A DNA stretch of 50,236 nt from Gynuella sp. GTDB lineage: Bacteria > Pseudomonadota > Gammaproteobacteria > Pseudomonadales > Natronospirillaceae. Position 1 is the first letter of the stretch. Each line of letters opens with the position of its first letter. The position numbers were made by a program, and so were the translations under genes. Under the pieces are notes generated by a model. That model saw only the letters and a program-made list of their open reading frames with translations, ran no database searches and was not told where the DNA came from. This document shows positions 33,121-40,430 of the stretch, in pieces. The stretch spans positions 1 through 50,236 of the forward strand of contig JANQHX010000019.1 of the NCBI GenBank assembly GCA_028282465.1, read 5' to 3'.

Positions 33121-33827
33121 TAAAAGACCTTACATTTACCCCACTGACAACGCACTAGGAAATAGCTCTTGTCTGAACACTGAGCGTCATAAACTTCCAA
33201 AGGCCAGCTGTTTCTAAGCAAGGCAACCTTTGGCGACTGGCAGCCCCGGTCTTTTAGCTTGGCTTCAACCACAAATAAAGATCTGCCATAACTACGGTCT
33301 TTAGCAACCTTTACTTTTGCCGCACTAATGCCTTGGTAATCTGATTTGGCCTGATTCTGAATTTCAATGTAAGTGTCTTGCAGTGTTTTGTCTTTTGCTA
33401 GGTCTAACTCGCCACTGTCGTATTTTTCAAGTTCATTTAAACAGGCTTTTTCTTTGTCAGAGGCGTTCGTCACCTCCGCGGCGTAACTCTCTGCAATTTC
33501 ACGTACATCTGTGGTCACCCGAATTAATGCCTGGGCGGCGGGTAGCTCTCTGTCACCAAACACAAATGTAGAGTTATTAACCAATAAAGAATCGGAAGCT
33601 TTGACAATGGCGCCATTTCGTTTCCACCAATTCTTTCTGGCATTGTAAGCGGCCACTCGAGCTTCTTTAGAAACTTTCTGACACTCCGCTGCTAGGTCTC
33701 TCAACATTGCCTCTTCTTGCAACGCCAAACTGATTGCATCAGATTTTGTTGGAGCACTGCCGCAGGCACTCAAAACAACAGCCGCTGCCATTGCAAAAAG
33801 TAGGTTTTTATTCAGCGCTAGTTTCAT
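33120..33827 (-). CDS. Putative lipoprotein of unknown function
   Basis: The 235-residue product has a lipoprotein signal peptide (MKLALNKNLLFAMAAAVVLSAC) with lipobox LSAC and lipidated C22, so it should sit on the periplasmic face of a membrane. The residue after the cysteine is Gly-Ser, so outer-membrane sorting is plausible. The body is rich in Ala, Lys and Glu and probably helical, followed by a C-terminal region with KDRGCQSPKV and several Cys (CSDKSYFLVRCQWGKC). No family was recognised. It is co-transcribed with a glutaredoxin-like gene 21 bp upstream and the CPC protein downstream (TAATG overlap). Confidence 0.78.
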   Translation of the reverse strand: MKLALNKNLLFAMAAAVVLSACGSAPTKSDAISLALQEEAMLRDLAAECQKVSKEARVAAYNARKNWWKRNGAIVKASDSLLVNNSTFVFGDRELPAAQALIRVTTDVREIAESYAAEVTNASDKEKACLNELEKYDSGELDLAKDKTLQDTYIEIQNQAKSDYQGISAAKVKVAKDRSYGRSLFVVEAKLKDRGCQSPKVALLRNSWPLEVYDAQCSDKSYFLVRCQWGKCKVF

Positions 33828-33848
33828 GGGCTTTCCTTAATCGTGTTT

Positions 33849-34088
33849 TTATTCTGTTAAATATTCTATAAGGTCTTCGGGAGTAAAAGGCCAACCAAGT
33901 TCATCTGAGCTGCCGTCGATTCGAATGACTGGAATTCTCGTACCATAATTCTCAATAAGCCAGTCATCGTCAGCGATTTCAATTTCTTTCATTTTAATTG
34001 CGAGCTGGTTAACAACAGGAGCGACGAGAGATTTTGCCTGATCACACAGATGGCATTCACTAGTGGTGTAGAGAAATAGAGTTTGCAC
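33849..34088 (-). CDS. Glutaredoxin-like small thioredoxin-fold protein
   Basis: The 79-residue protein is a minimal glutaredoxin-like domain. Strand 1 LFLYTTSECHLCDQAK carries the redox C12-x-x-C15. The central part leads to the cis-proline-type segment GTRIPVIRIDGSSDELGWPF, and the end is PEDLIEYLTE. Such DUF836/glutaredoxin-family proteins perform thiol-disulfide exchange in the cytoplasm. It opens the three-gene run (lipoprotein, then CPC protein) on the minus strand. Confidence 0.85.
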   Translation of the reverse strand: MQTLFLYTTSECHLCDQAKSLVAPVVNQLAIKMKEIEIADDDWLIENYGTRIPVIRIDGSSDELGWPFTPEDLIEYLTE

Positions 34089-34104
34089 ATTGGCTCCAAG
34101 GTTT

Positions 34105-34157
34105 CTGACTCGCTAAAAAAAGAGTCAGTGGTCTATTTGATTTCATCATAATAGACC
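34105..34157. repeat. Two adjacent stem-loops between the DUF5610-like and glutaredoxin-like genes
   Basis: Stem one pairs CTGACTC (34105-34111) with GAGTCAG (34122-34128). Stem two pairs GGTCTATT (34130-34137) with AATAGACC (34150-34157). On the minus strand stem two is followed within 8 nt by a T7 run inside the loop of stem one. It may be a terminator for the gene ending at 34175, but the spacing is unusual. Confidence 0.5.
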
Positions 34158-34174
34158 AGAGAACCAATCGCCAC

Positions 34175-35377
34175 TTATGCTACGTTCAGTAGGCTGTTGA
34201 CACTGCTCAACAATTGACCGTGAAGTTGACTGTGCTTGTAGTTTGTTTGCGGCAACATATCCATTAGGTCGTTAATACCCACAGGCAAATCAAGCGTTTG
34301 ATTCGCCTGGTTAACCAGATCTGCAAAACTCTGAACATAACTTTTTAATGGTTCAAAGGCTTTAGGCATGCTGGTTTTGCCAGATACTTCAGAATAAGAC
34401 TGAGCGGCATAACTGGTGGCATCGCTCATGTTTAAAGACATACTGGATAGCTCGCTAAAATCAATATCCAGTTCTAAAGCCATATCAAATGCTTTTTCCA
34501 GATCGCCATCGTAAAACTCATCAGCCAGCTTCGACACATCTGAAAATAATTCATTCAACGCATCCAACTCACCCTGGTCTAAATTTCCTTCAACGGTAAA
34601 TGACATTTGCTGGTCAGATGAACCTTCGAAATAAGATGCGCTCACTCCGTTACCACTTAATCTCGCGGCACCTGCAGAATCGGATTGATTAAACTTTAGC
34701 TGAACGGTATCGCCATCATTAGTCTTAACATTTAACACCATGCTTTGCTTGCGTTCATAATAAGCAGCAGCTTCGGAGTATTGTCTTGAACTCGATGACA
34801 AAAAGTTATCCGGTTTTGGGGAGAATGCATAATCGATTGGAGTATTCTTGGGTTCACTTTTAGTCGGTGTCGAAGTTTCAACCGCGGTCGGCTGATCAAC
34901 CAAGTTAGCTAGGGTTTCATCCGCAACTGCATCACTGAGGTCACCTGTTTCATCATCTGAGAATAGACTGTCTAGATCCTTGAACTTATCCATTAATTGA
35001 TCGAGGGAATTGTCGATGCCGTTGCTCATGTCTTCTGACAACTTATTCATGCTCGTTAATATATCTCGAGCCTCATCAAAGCCGGCCTGTAAACCTTCTT
35101 TAGCTTGTTCAAGGGCCTCAGCTTGTTGATCTTCCGGTAACGTGTTAATTCGGCCTCTCACAAATTGAGTGATATTGCCCACTACTTCCTCAACATCAAA
35201 CACTTGCACCTGAGGTGACAGCTCTGTGTCTTGGGTCTTTGATGTTTCTGAGGTGCCAACATTATCTGATGTGGAATTGGTCTGGCTCGACTCATTATCT
35301 GCTTCAGAGTTCTTGGAAGTACTCTGATAGTAACTATATGAAGACTGTGAAAACTGAGTATTAACTTGATGAAACAT
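34175..35377 (-). CDS. DUF5610-like protein
   Basis: The 400-residue acidic protein begins with a low-complexity Ser/Thr/Asn/Gln-rich region (about 1-60). The section VEEVVGNITQFVRGRINTL followed by QAKEGLQAGFDEARDIL is the part that resembles DUF5610, a domain of unknown function common in gammaproteobacteria. A further Asp/Glu-rich linker precedes a region with SMVLNVKTNDGDTVQLKFNQ that looks like a beta domain, and a helical C-terminus. There is no signal peptide, membrane segment or cysteine. It is separated from its neighbours by 188 bp (to the LysR gene) and 86 bp (stem-loops). Confidence 0.75.
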   Translation of the reverse strand: MFHQVNTQFSQSSYSYYQSTSKNSEADNESSQTNSTSDNVGTSETSKTQDTELSPQVQVFDVEEVVGNITQFVRGRINTLPEDQQAEALEQAKEGLQAGFDEARDILTSMNKLSEDMSNGIDNSLDQLMDKFKDLDSLFSDDETGDLSDAVADETLANLVDQPTAVETSTPTKSEPKNTPIDYAFSPKPDNFLSSSSRQYSEAAAYYERKQSMVLNVKTNDGDTVQLKFNQSDSAGAARLSGNGVSASYFEGSSDQQMSFTVEGNLDQGELDALNELFSDVSKLADEFYDGDLEKAFDMALELDIDFSELSSMSLNMSDATSYAAQSYSEVSGKTSMPKAFEPLKSYVQSFADLVNQANQTLDLPVGINDLMDMLPQTNYKHSQLHGQLLSSVNSLLNVA

Positions 35378-35565
35378 AGACCGTCCTCCAAACGAGACCC
35401 ATTTGATTGGTTATCGGCCAACGCTGATGAATATTTAGTCTGTATTTTCCTTTGTTTATTCACAACTGTATGTCGCAAAACCAGATAAAACCCGTTATTA
35501 TCGGCCTTATCAATAGAAATCCCTGCTTTACGCTTCCAATAATGAATTTTTCTCAGGTTTAAATC

Positions 35566-36465
35566 ATGGCCAGACTCGACTCACTTGTAATTTTTACCAC
35601 GGTTGTCAAAGCCAATAATTTCACCAATGCCGCACATTCATTAGGGTTAACGCCGTCTGCAGTGAGTAAACAGATTTCTCTTCTTGAAGACAGATTGGGG
35701 GTGCGTTTATTAAACCGCACCACCCGCTCTGTGAGCCCTACTGAGGCTGGCCAACTGTTCTTTAATCGTTGTAATCGAATTATGGAAGACTTGGAAGAAG
35801 CTGAGCATATGGTGAAGGATTTAGAAACTTCACCCAAAGGCACGCTTAAAATTACGGCCACGCCCACATTTGGTCGTTCGATGCTGATGAAAATTTTCGC
35901 AGAGTTTTTAAGAGAATTTCCAAATGTGAATTTTGATTTAATTCTGGCGGATAAGAATCTTGATTTGGTTAGAGAAGGCATTGATTTAGCCATTCACCTG
36001 GGGTCTCTACAAGACTCAAGATTAGTCGCGCGACCGGTCGCAAGACAAAAAGTTATTATGACCGCTACCAACAAGTATATTCAAGAAAATGGCTTACCAA
36101 GGGATTTAAACGATTTAAATAACCATCATTTGCTTATGGTTTCAGGCATAGACTACGCCGAGCCCCGTTGGATAAAACGATTCCTTAAAGAAGCTGGTCT
36201 GCAAAATAAAGACAGACGTTTTACTGTGAACGATTTAGATACCATGTGTGAAGCAGCTCTTAATCACATGGGTATTGCCGCACTACCTCTGTACATGATC
36301 AAAAATGAATTAGAGTCTGGTGAACTGGTTCATGTGTTGCCTGACGTTGTATTTCCTTCAAGAACTATTCATGTGGTTTATCCAGAAAACCGATACCTGT
36401 CCGCAAAAAGCCGAGCCTTTGTCGATTTTATTGCTGAATATTTTGAAACCAATCAACTGAATTGA
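35566..36465 (+). CDS. LysR-type transcriptional regulator
   Basis: The 299-residue regulator has the N-terminal winged helix-turn-helix (residues about 3-60; FTNAAHSLGLTPSAVSKQIS, LNRTTRSVSPTEAGQ) and a LysR substrate-binding domain. Its end (AKSRAFVDFIAEYF) is typical of the CrgA/AaeR-like group that often contains aromatic or quinone-sensing members. The inducer is unknown. It is divergent from the DUF5610-like gene, the usual LysR arrangement, and lies 122 bp upstream of prc on the same strand. It could regulate either neighbour. Confidence 0.93.
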   Translation: MARLDSLVIFTTVVKANNFTNAAHSLGLTPSAVSKQISLLEDRLGVRLLNRTTRSVSPTEAGQLFFNRCNRIMEDLEEAEHMVKDLETSPKGTLKITATPTFGRSMLMKIFAEFLREFPNVNFDLILADKNLDLVREGIDLAIHLGSLQDSRLVARPVARQKVIMTATNKYIQENGLPRDLNDLNNHHLLMVSGIDYAEPRWIKRFLKEAGLQNKDRRFTVNDLDTMCEAALNHMGIAALPLYMIKNELESGELVHVLPDVVFPSRTIHVVYPENRYLSAKSRAFVDFIAEYFETNQLN

Positions 36466-36515
36466 AGCTTCATTAACATCCTGTGACGATTAAATTAACC
36501 TTTAATTACAATTAA

Positions 36516-36544
36516 TCGACTGCAAAATTAGACTACTTTATAAC
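36516..36544 (+). promoter_or_regulatory. Candidate prc promoter
   Basis: TCGACT (36516-36521), a 17-bp spacer and TATAAC (36539-36544) lie upstream of prc. The start would be near 36550, placing the 5' end at the hairpin described next. An AT-rich inverted repeat (CGATTAA 36487-36493 with TTAATCG 36512-36518) overlaps the -35. Confidence 0.4.
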
Positions 36545-36548
36545 CTTC

Positions 36549-36581
36549 CACCTATCCTGTTATTAATTAGCGGGATAGGTG
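36549..36581 (+). promoter_or_regulatory. Hairpin covering the prc ribosome binding site
   Basis: Bases 36549-36562 pair with 36568-36581 around a 5-nt loop (36563-36567). All 14 positions pair in RNA, two of them as G-U wobbles (558-572 and 560-570). The 3' arm contains the Shine-Dalgarno AGGTG (36577-36581), six bases before the prc ATG. It may sequester the RBS or serve as an attenuator; a TTTGTT follows. Confidence 0.65.
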
Positions 36582-36587
36582 TTTGTT

Positions 36588-38633
36588 ATGAAAAAGCTTT
36601 TTTTCATTCTGATATTTTTACAATTTTTCAGCAGTCACGCGCTTTCCACAGAGGTTGGGAATGAACCAAAATTAATTGTGGATCATTCACTCTCTTCCAC
36701 CAATCGAATCATTATTTCCCAACTTCAGCGCCAACATTACCATTACATTGACATCAATAATCAGTTTTCCGAACAGGTTTTCGAACATTTTTTAGCAACG
36801 TTAGATAAAAAGAAACAATTCTTTTTGCAAGAAGATATCTTGAAGTTCGAAGGTTTTAAGCACGACTTTGACGATGCATTAAAATCAGGAAATCTGAGTT
36901 TAATGACGGATATTTTTAACATATATATTGAGAGAAAGAATTACAGATACATTCAAGCTATCAATATTCTTGAACACCCTTATACCTTTGATTTTTCAAA
37001 AAATGAATGGTGGTCAGATAAAGAACCTAACCAATGGCAAGTCACTCAGGCTGACTTAAATAATCTTTGGAGAAAGAAACTCAAACATCAGATTTTGGTG
37101 AAAATGCTCAAAGGTGAAGAAGAGTCATCAGCACGGGCAGAGCTTGCCGATGTTTACCGCGACAGCTTGTCAGAATTGGAAAGAATGGACTTTGTCTCTG
37201 CTTTTGAAAGCTATATCAATGTGGTAGCTAGTTTATTTGACCCACACACTCAATATATGTCACCAGATGCTAAAGAAGATTTTAATATCAACATGAGTTT
37301 ATCACTCACTGGTATTGGCGCTGAATTAAATAGGCATAAAGGCTCAATCGTCGTTTCCAAAATTATTCCCAATGGCCCTGCAAGTGAAGATGGTCGACTG
37401 CAAAAGAGTGACGAGCTAATCGCCGTCGCAAAAACCATTAGCGAAAGCTTCACAACAGTAAAGGGCTGGAAAATTGAAGAAGTTGTTAAGCTGATCAGAG
37501 GCCCTGAAAACTCAGTTGTAAAACTTTTGGTGGCTAAAGGGGGCGACACCAGTCAGCAACAAGAAATTCAAATTGTTCGCAAAAAATACGTATTAGAAGA
37601 AGATTCTGCTTCATCAAAAATTTTCGAGTTTGAAAGAAATAATCAAACTATTCGAATTGGTGTGATTACGATACCCTCTTTCTACATAGACTTTGAAGCT
37701 TGGCAAAGGGGCGATAAAAACTTTAAGAGCGCCAGCAAAGACGTGAAACGATTAATCAAAGAATTGAATCACAGCAATGTGAACGCAATGATTCTGGATC
37801 TTCGTGACAATGGTGGCGGTTCTCTACGAGAAGCCAATGTCATTACCGGATTGTTCTTAGATGAAGGGCCGGTTGTACAAGTAAAGCTGTCTAATGGCTA
37901 CATAGAATTATTTCATGACTTAGATGACAAAATTCATTTCTCTGGCCCATTGGCAGTCATGGTGAACCGCATGAGCGCTTCCGCCTCTGAAATTGTCGCT
38001 GCCGCGTTGCAAGATCATGGTCGTGCAATTGTTATTGGTGATACAACCTTTGGTAAGGGTACGGTTCAAACACTTACACCACTGGAGTTTGGACAGCTCA
38101 AGCTTACTCAAGCAAAATTTTATCGGGTAAATGGCGATAGCACTCAACACAAAGGTGTCGTTCCAGACATTGATTTTCCTAGCCTATATAGTTTTGACAA
38201 TACTGGTGAAAGCTCTTTAGAGAATGCCCTGGCATGGGACACCATCTCTCCGCTATTTTATCGCCCTAAAATTTTGGAAGAAGGTCTGATTAGCTATTTA
38301 GAAGGTGAACATAAAAACAGAATCAGAAAGTCACCGGCGTTTTCGTTTGCTCGAAATTATATGAAGCTACAAACAGATATTTCTAGATCAAAGACTTTTA
38401 CTTTGAATAAGCATGACAGAACCAAGTCTTATCAAATTGAGCAAAAACTTAAGTTGGATTTGATAAACGGATTTCGAGAAAGTTTAGGAGTAGAACCGGT
38501 TGAAGATGTTAGCTTTGACAAAGACACAACCATTGATAGCCTGGAGTTGGCGCTATTAAATGCCGCTGGTGAAATTGTTGCAGATTGGGTTAATGTAAAT
38601 TCAAATCAATACTTAGGGCTAAATGAAAAATAA
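36588..38633 (+). CDS. prc: Tail-specific (C-terminal processing) protease
   Basis: The 681-residue periplasmic Ser-Lys protease degrades or trims proteins with non-polar C-termini. The ATG at 36588 is used; an upstream GTG at 36579 lies inside a hairpin. A signal peptide (MKKLFFILIFLQFFSSHALS) ends near residue 20. A PDZ domain (about 225-310) is followed by the peptidase domain with MILDLRDNGGGS and the catalytic S465 in RMSASASEI and K490 in FGKGTVQ, 25 residues apart as in E. coli Prc (682 residues). A C-terminal helical domain is present. The hairpin over its RBS suggests translational control. Confidence 0.95.
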   Translation: MKKLFFILIFLQFFSSHALSTEVGNEPKLIVDHSLSSTNRIIISQLQRQHYHYIDINNQFSEQVFEHFLATLDKKKQFFLQEDILKFEGFKHDFDDALKSGNLSLMTDIFNIYIERKNYRYIQAINILEHPYTFDFSKNEWWSDKEPNQWQVTQADLNNLWRKKLKHQILVKMLKGEEESSARAELADVYRDSLSELERMDFVSAFESYINVVASLFDPHTQYMSPDAKEDFNINMSLSLTGIGAELNRHKGSIVVSKIIPNGPASEDGRLQKSDELIAVAKTISESFTTVKGWKIEEVVKLIRGPENSVVKLLVAKGGDTSQQQEIQIVRKKYVLEEDSASSKIFEFERNNQTIRIGVITIPSFYIDFEAWQRGDKNFKSASKDVKRLIKELNHSNVNAMILDLRDNGGGSLREANVITGLFLDEGPVVQVKLSNGYIELFHDLDDKIHFSGPLAVMVNRMSASASEIVAAALQDHGRAIVIGDTTFGKGTVQTLTPLEFGQLKLTQAKFYRVNGDSTQHKGVVPDIDFPSLYSFDNTGESSLENALAWDTISPLFYRPKILEEGLISYLEGEHKNRIRKSPAFSFARNYMKLQTDISRSKTFTLNKHDRTKSYQIEQKLKLDLINGFRESLGVEPVEDVSFDKDTTIDSLELALLNAAGEIVADWVNVNSNQYLGLNEK

Positions 38634-38661
38634 AAAGTGAGAGAGTAAGTGATGAATCGGA

Positions 38662-38690
38662 AAAAGGCTCAATCGAGCCTTTTCTGTTTT
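38662..38690 (+). terminator. Intrinsic terminator after prc, likely bidirectional
   Basis: A 9-bp stem (38662-38670 with 38675-38683) with a 4-nt loop and T-rich right flank lies 28 nt past the prc stop. A-rich sequence on the left lets it also terminate the convergent YajG-like gene. Confidence 0.8.
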
Positions 38691-38717
38691 TATTAATTCA
38701 TAAAACTCAACACCAGC

Positions 38718-39284
38718 CTATAGAAATTTAGCTAAAGACTCGTCTTCCAACATTAAAGTGATTAGTTGTGAAATCACACCATTAATCATTTCAACGTTTT
38801 TTTCATCACTGGGAGAATTCAAGATTTCTTTTGAATAATTGGCTTTATAGAAATTCGTAAAGGTCTTATTCCCTGCCACTATCTCTACATCAATAGCGCC
38901 GGTTATCTTAACTTCATCCTTTAGGGTAGTTTTTTCAGAAATGCTGTAAGTCAGTTCAGACAACATAACCTTCCAAGTAATAGCAGAACCCGCATCTGTA
39001 AAACTGAACCCGGCTTCTTCAAGCTTACCCTCAATGGCCGATTTCATTGAAGTTTCGAAACCTGATTTAAGTCTGATCAAGGCAGTCTCAGGATAAGCCC
39101 CTCCTCTACTACCCAGCACATCCGAATCACGGCTATCTGTCACTGTTAACGCAATCAGTTCGCCATCTCCAGTTAACGGCATAACGCCCACTAAGTCGGG
39201 CTCAACAGGTACCAGCTGCGGCGATTTACTGGCACAGGCGACCAGTGTCACTAAAAGACCCATAGTCAGTAGTTTTCTTAACAT
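38718..39284 (-). CDS. YajG-like lipoprotein
   Basis: The 188-residue protein starts at the ATG at 39284 (MLRKLLTMGLLVTLVAC). The lipobox is LVAC with C17, and AAGGAG is upstream. An earlier start at 39311 would add nine non-signal residues. The mature part resembles the YajG family of outer-membrane lipoproteins of unknown function (LTVTDSRDSDVLGSRGG near the start, followed by ALIRLKSGFETSMKSAIEGKL, AGFSF and a later YKANYSKE). It is convergent with prc and divergent from gloB. Confidence 0.82.
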   Translation of the reverse strand: MLRKLLTMGLLVTLVACASKSPQLVPVEPDLVGVMPLTGDGELIALTVTDSRDSDVLGSRGGAYPETALIRLKSGFETSMKSAIEGKLEEAGFSFTDAGSAITWKVMLSELTYSISEKTTLKDEVKITGAIDVEIVAGNKTFTNFYKANYSKEILNSPSDEKNVEMINGVISQLITLMLEDESLAKFL

Positions 39285-39390
39285 GAACAACTCCTTTTCA
39301 GTGTTTTCCATAGCATGGAGGGTTTAGATTAAAACAATGTTATTCTTTCTACACAGGCCCTAATCAAAACCCATTATTTGGATAAATGCT

Positions 39391-40158
39391 ATGCAAGTGG
39401 TTCGTTTTTACATACCTAATTCATTAGAAAACTATAACCACCTGTTGATATGCGAAGACTCAGCTCAAGCTGCTGTTGTCGACCCTTTTAATGCAGAAGC
39501 TGTGCAAACGCAGCTAGAACAAGCGGGTGTTAAACTCACCAAGATTTTGTTGACCCATGGCCATGGGGACCATGTGAGTGGTGTTTCGGGCTTACTAAAA
39601 CTATATGACATACCCGTCTATGGCGATGCTCAACTTAAACAGGTCACACAGCCTGTGGTCAATGGAGATACCATTAGAATTGGTAACTCTGAGGTTCAAG
39701 TCTTGGATACGCCTGGGCACTTTTTTCCTCATCAATGTTTTTGGTGCTCTCAAGAAAAACCGTTCTTAATCACAGGTGATACCCTGTTTAACGGTGGTGT
39801 AGGTAACACCAAAGTCGGCAATACCAAGGTCTTATATCAGTCCATTCAAAAACTTAAAGACAAAATCTCACCTCAGACAGATATCTATCCCTCACATGAT
39901 TATTTGTGCACCAATCTAAGATTTACAGATTCAATACTGCCGATTAATCCAGCTAGTCAAAGGTTGTTAGAAGAGCAAGAGTGCTTAAACCCTGATCAAA
40001 GAAAAGTCACTCAGTTTGAAGACGAGCTCAGTTTCAATCTTTTTTTGAAAACTGAATCTGAAGAAGTTATGGAGGCCATAAAAAACAAAACCGGCCAAAA
40101 GCCGGTTTCCAGTATGGATTGTTTTATTGCCCTTAGAAAACTTCGGGATCAATGGTAG
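39391..40158 (+). CDS. gloB: Hydroxyacylglutathione hydrolase (glyoxalase II)
   Basis: The 255-residue metallo-beta-lactamase-fold enzyme hydrolyses S-D-lactoylglutathione, completing methylglyoxal detoxification. Metal ligands appear in THGHGDH (residues 50-56 region), the later DTPGHFFPHQC, TGDTLFNGG and YPSHDY. The usual THHHADH reads THGHGDH, keeping the four metal-binding positions. The C-terminal NLRFTDSILPINPAS and FNLFLKTES align with GloB. Length matches GloB (about 251). It pairs functionally with gorA, and the two are convergent with a structured element between them. Confidence 0.9.
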   Translation: MQVVRFYIPNSLENYNHLLICEDSAQAAVVDPFNAEAVQTQLEQAGVKLTKILLTHGHGDHVSGVSGLLKLYDIPVYGDAQLKQVTQPVVNGDTIRIGNSEVQVLDTPGHFFPHQCFWCSQEKPFLITGDTLFNGGVGNTKVGNTKVLYQSIQKLKDKISPQTDIYPSHDYLCTNLRFTDSILPINPASQRLLEEQECLNPDQRKVTQFEDELSFNLFLKTESEEVMEAIKNKTGQKPVSSMDCFIALRKLRDQW

Positions 40159-40165
40159 TAAGCTG

Positions 40166-40430
40166 GGGCCTGTTCACACCAATTGTTTCTTTGCTGTTGA
40201 GCATACAAAGCTCTCAATCGAGGCGTGATGAGAGACGTTTAGCTAGCTAAATGATTGAAGAACAACGAAGAGTGATGGCTTTGTAACCTCAACCCTTCGG
40301 GCCAGGGCTATTTTTTGTGCCAAACCACGTTGCAGCTCGTTCGTGTAACGTGTTACACCACACTCGCTGCGCCTTGTTTGGCACAAAAAATAGCCGATGG
40401 CAGCGTGAAATAATTGGTGTAAACAGGCCC
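40166..40430. mobile_element. 265-bp folded inverted-repeat element (MITE-like)
   Basis: Two 24-bp termini (40166-40189 and 40407-40430) are inverted copies with two mismatches. The left lobe holds an 8-bp inverted repeat (40204-40211 with 40278-40285) enclosing CTCTCA/TGAGAG and a 14-bp palindrome at 40238-40251. The right lobe holds a perfect 20-bp inverted repeat (40306-40325 with 40376-40395) with a T6 inside the arm. There is no coding sequence. It fills the gap between convergent gloB and gorA and contributes the last base of the gorA stop. No clear target-site duplication was found. Confidence 0.65.

Noticed and set aside
35559-35993. Minus-strand open frame of 144 codons opposite the LysR gene.
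   Set aside because: The LysR frame is clearly coding by its HTH motif, and the antisense frame has no family features.
39348-39362. An ACAGGCCCTA stretch upstream of gloB that matches the end of the folded element at 40421-40432.
   Set aside because: Only 10 bases match, with no longer similarity or paired inverted copy nearby. This is consistent with chance.
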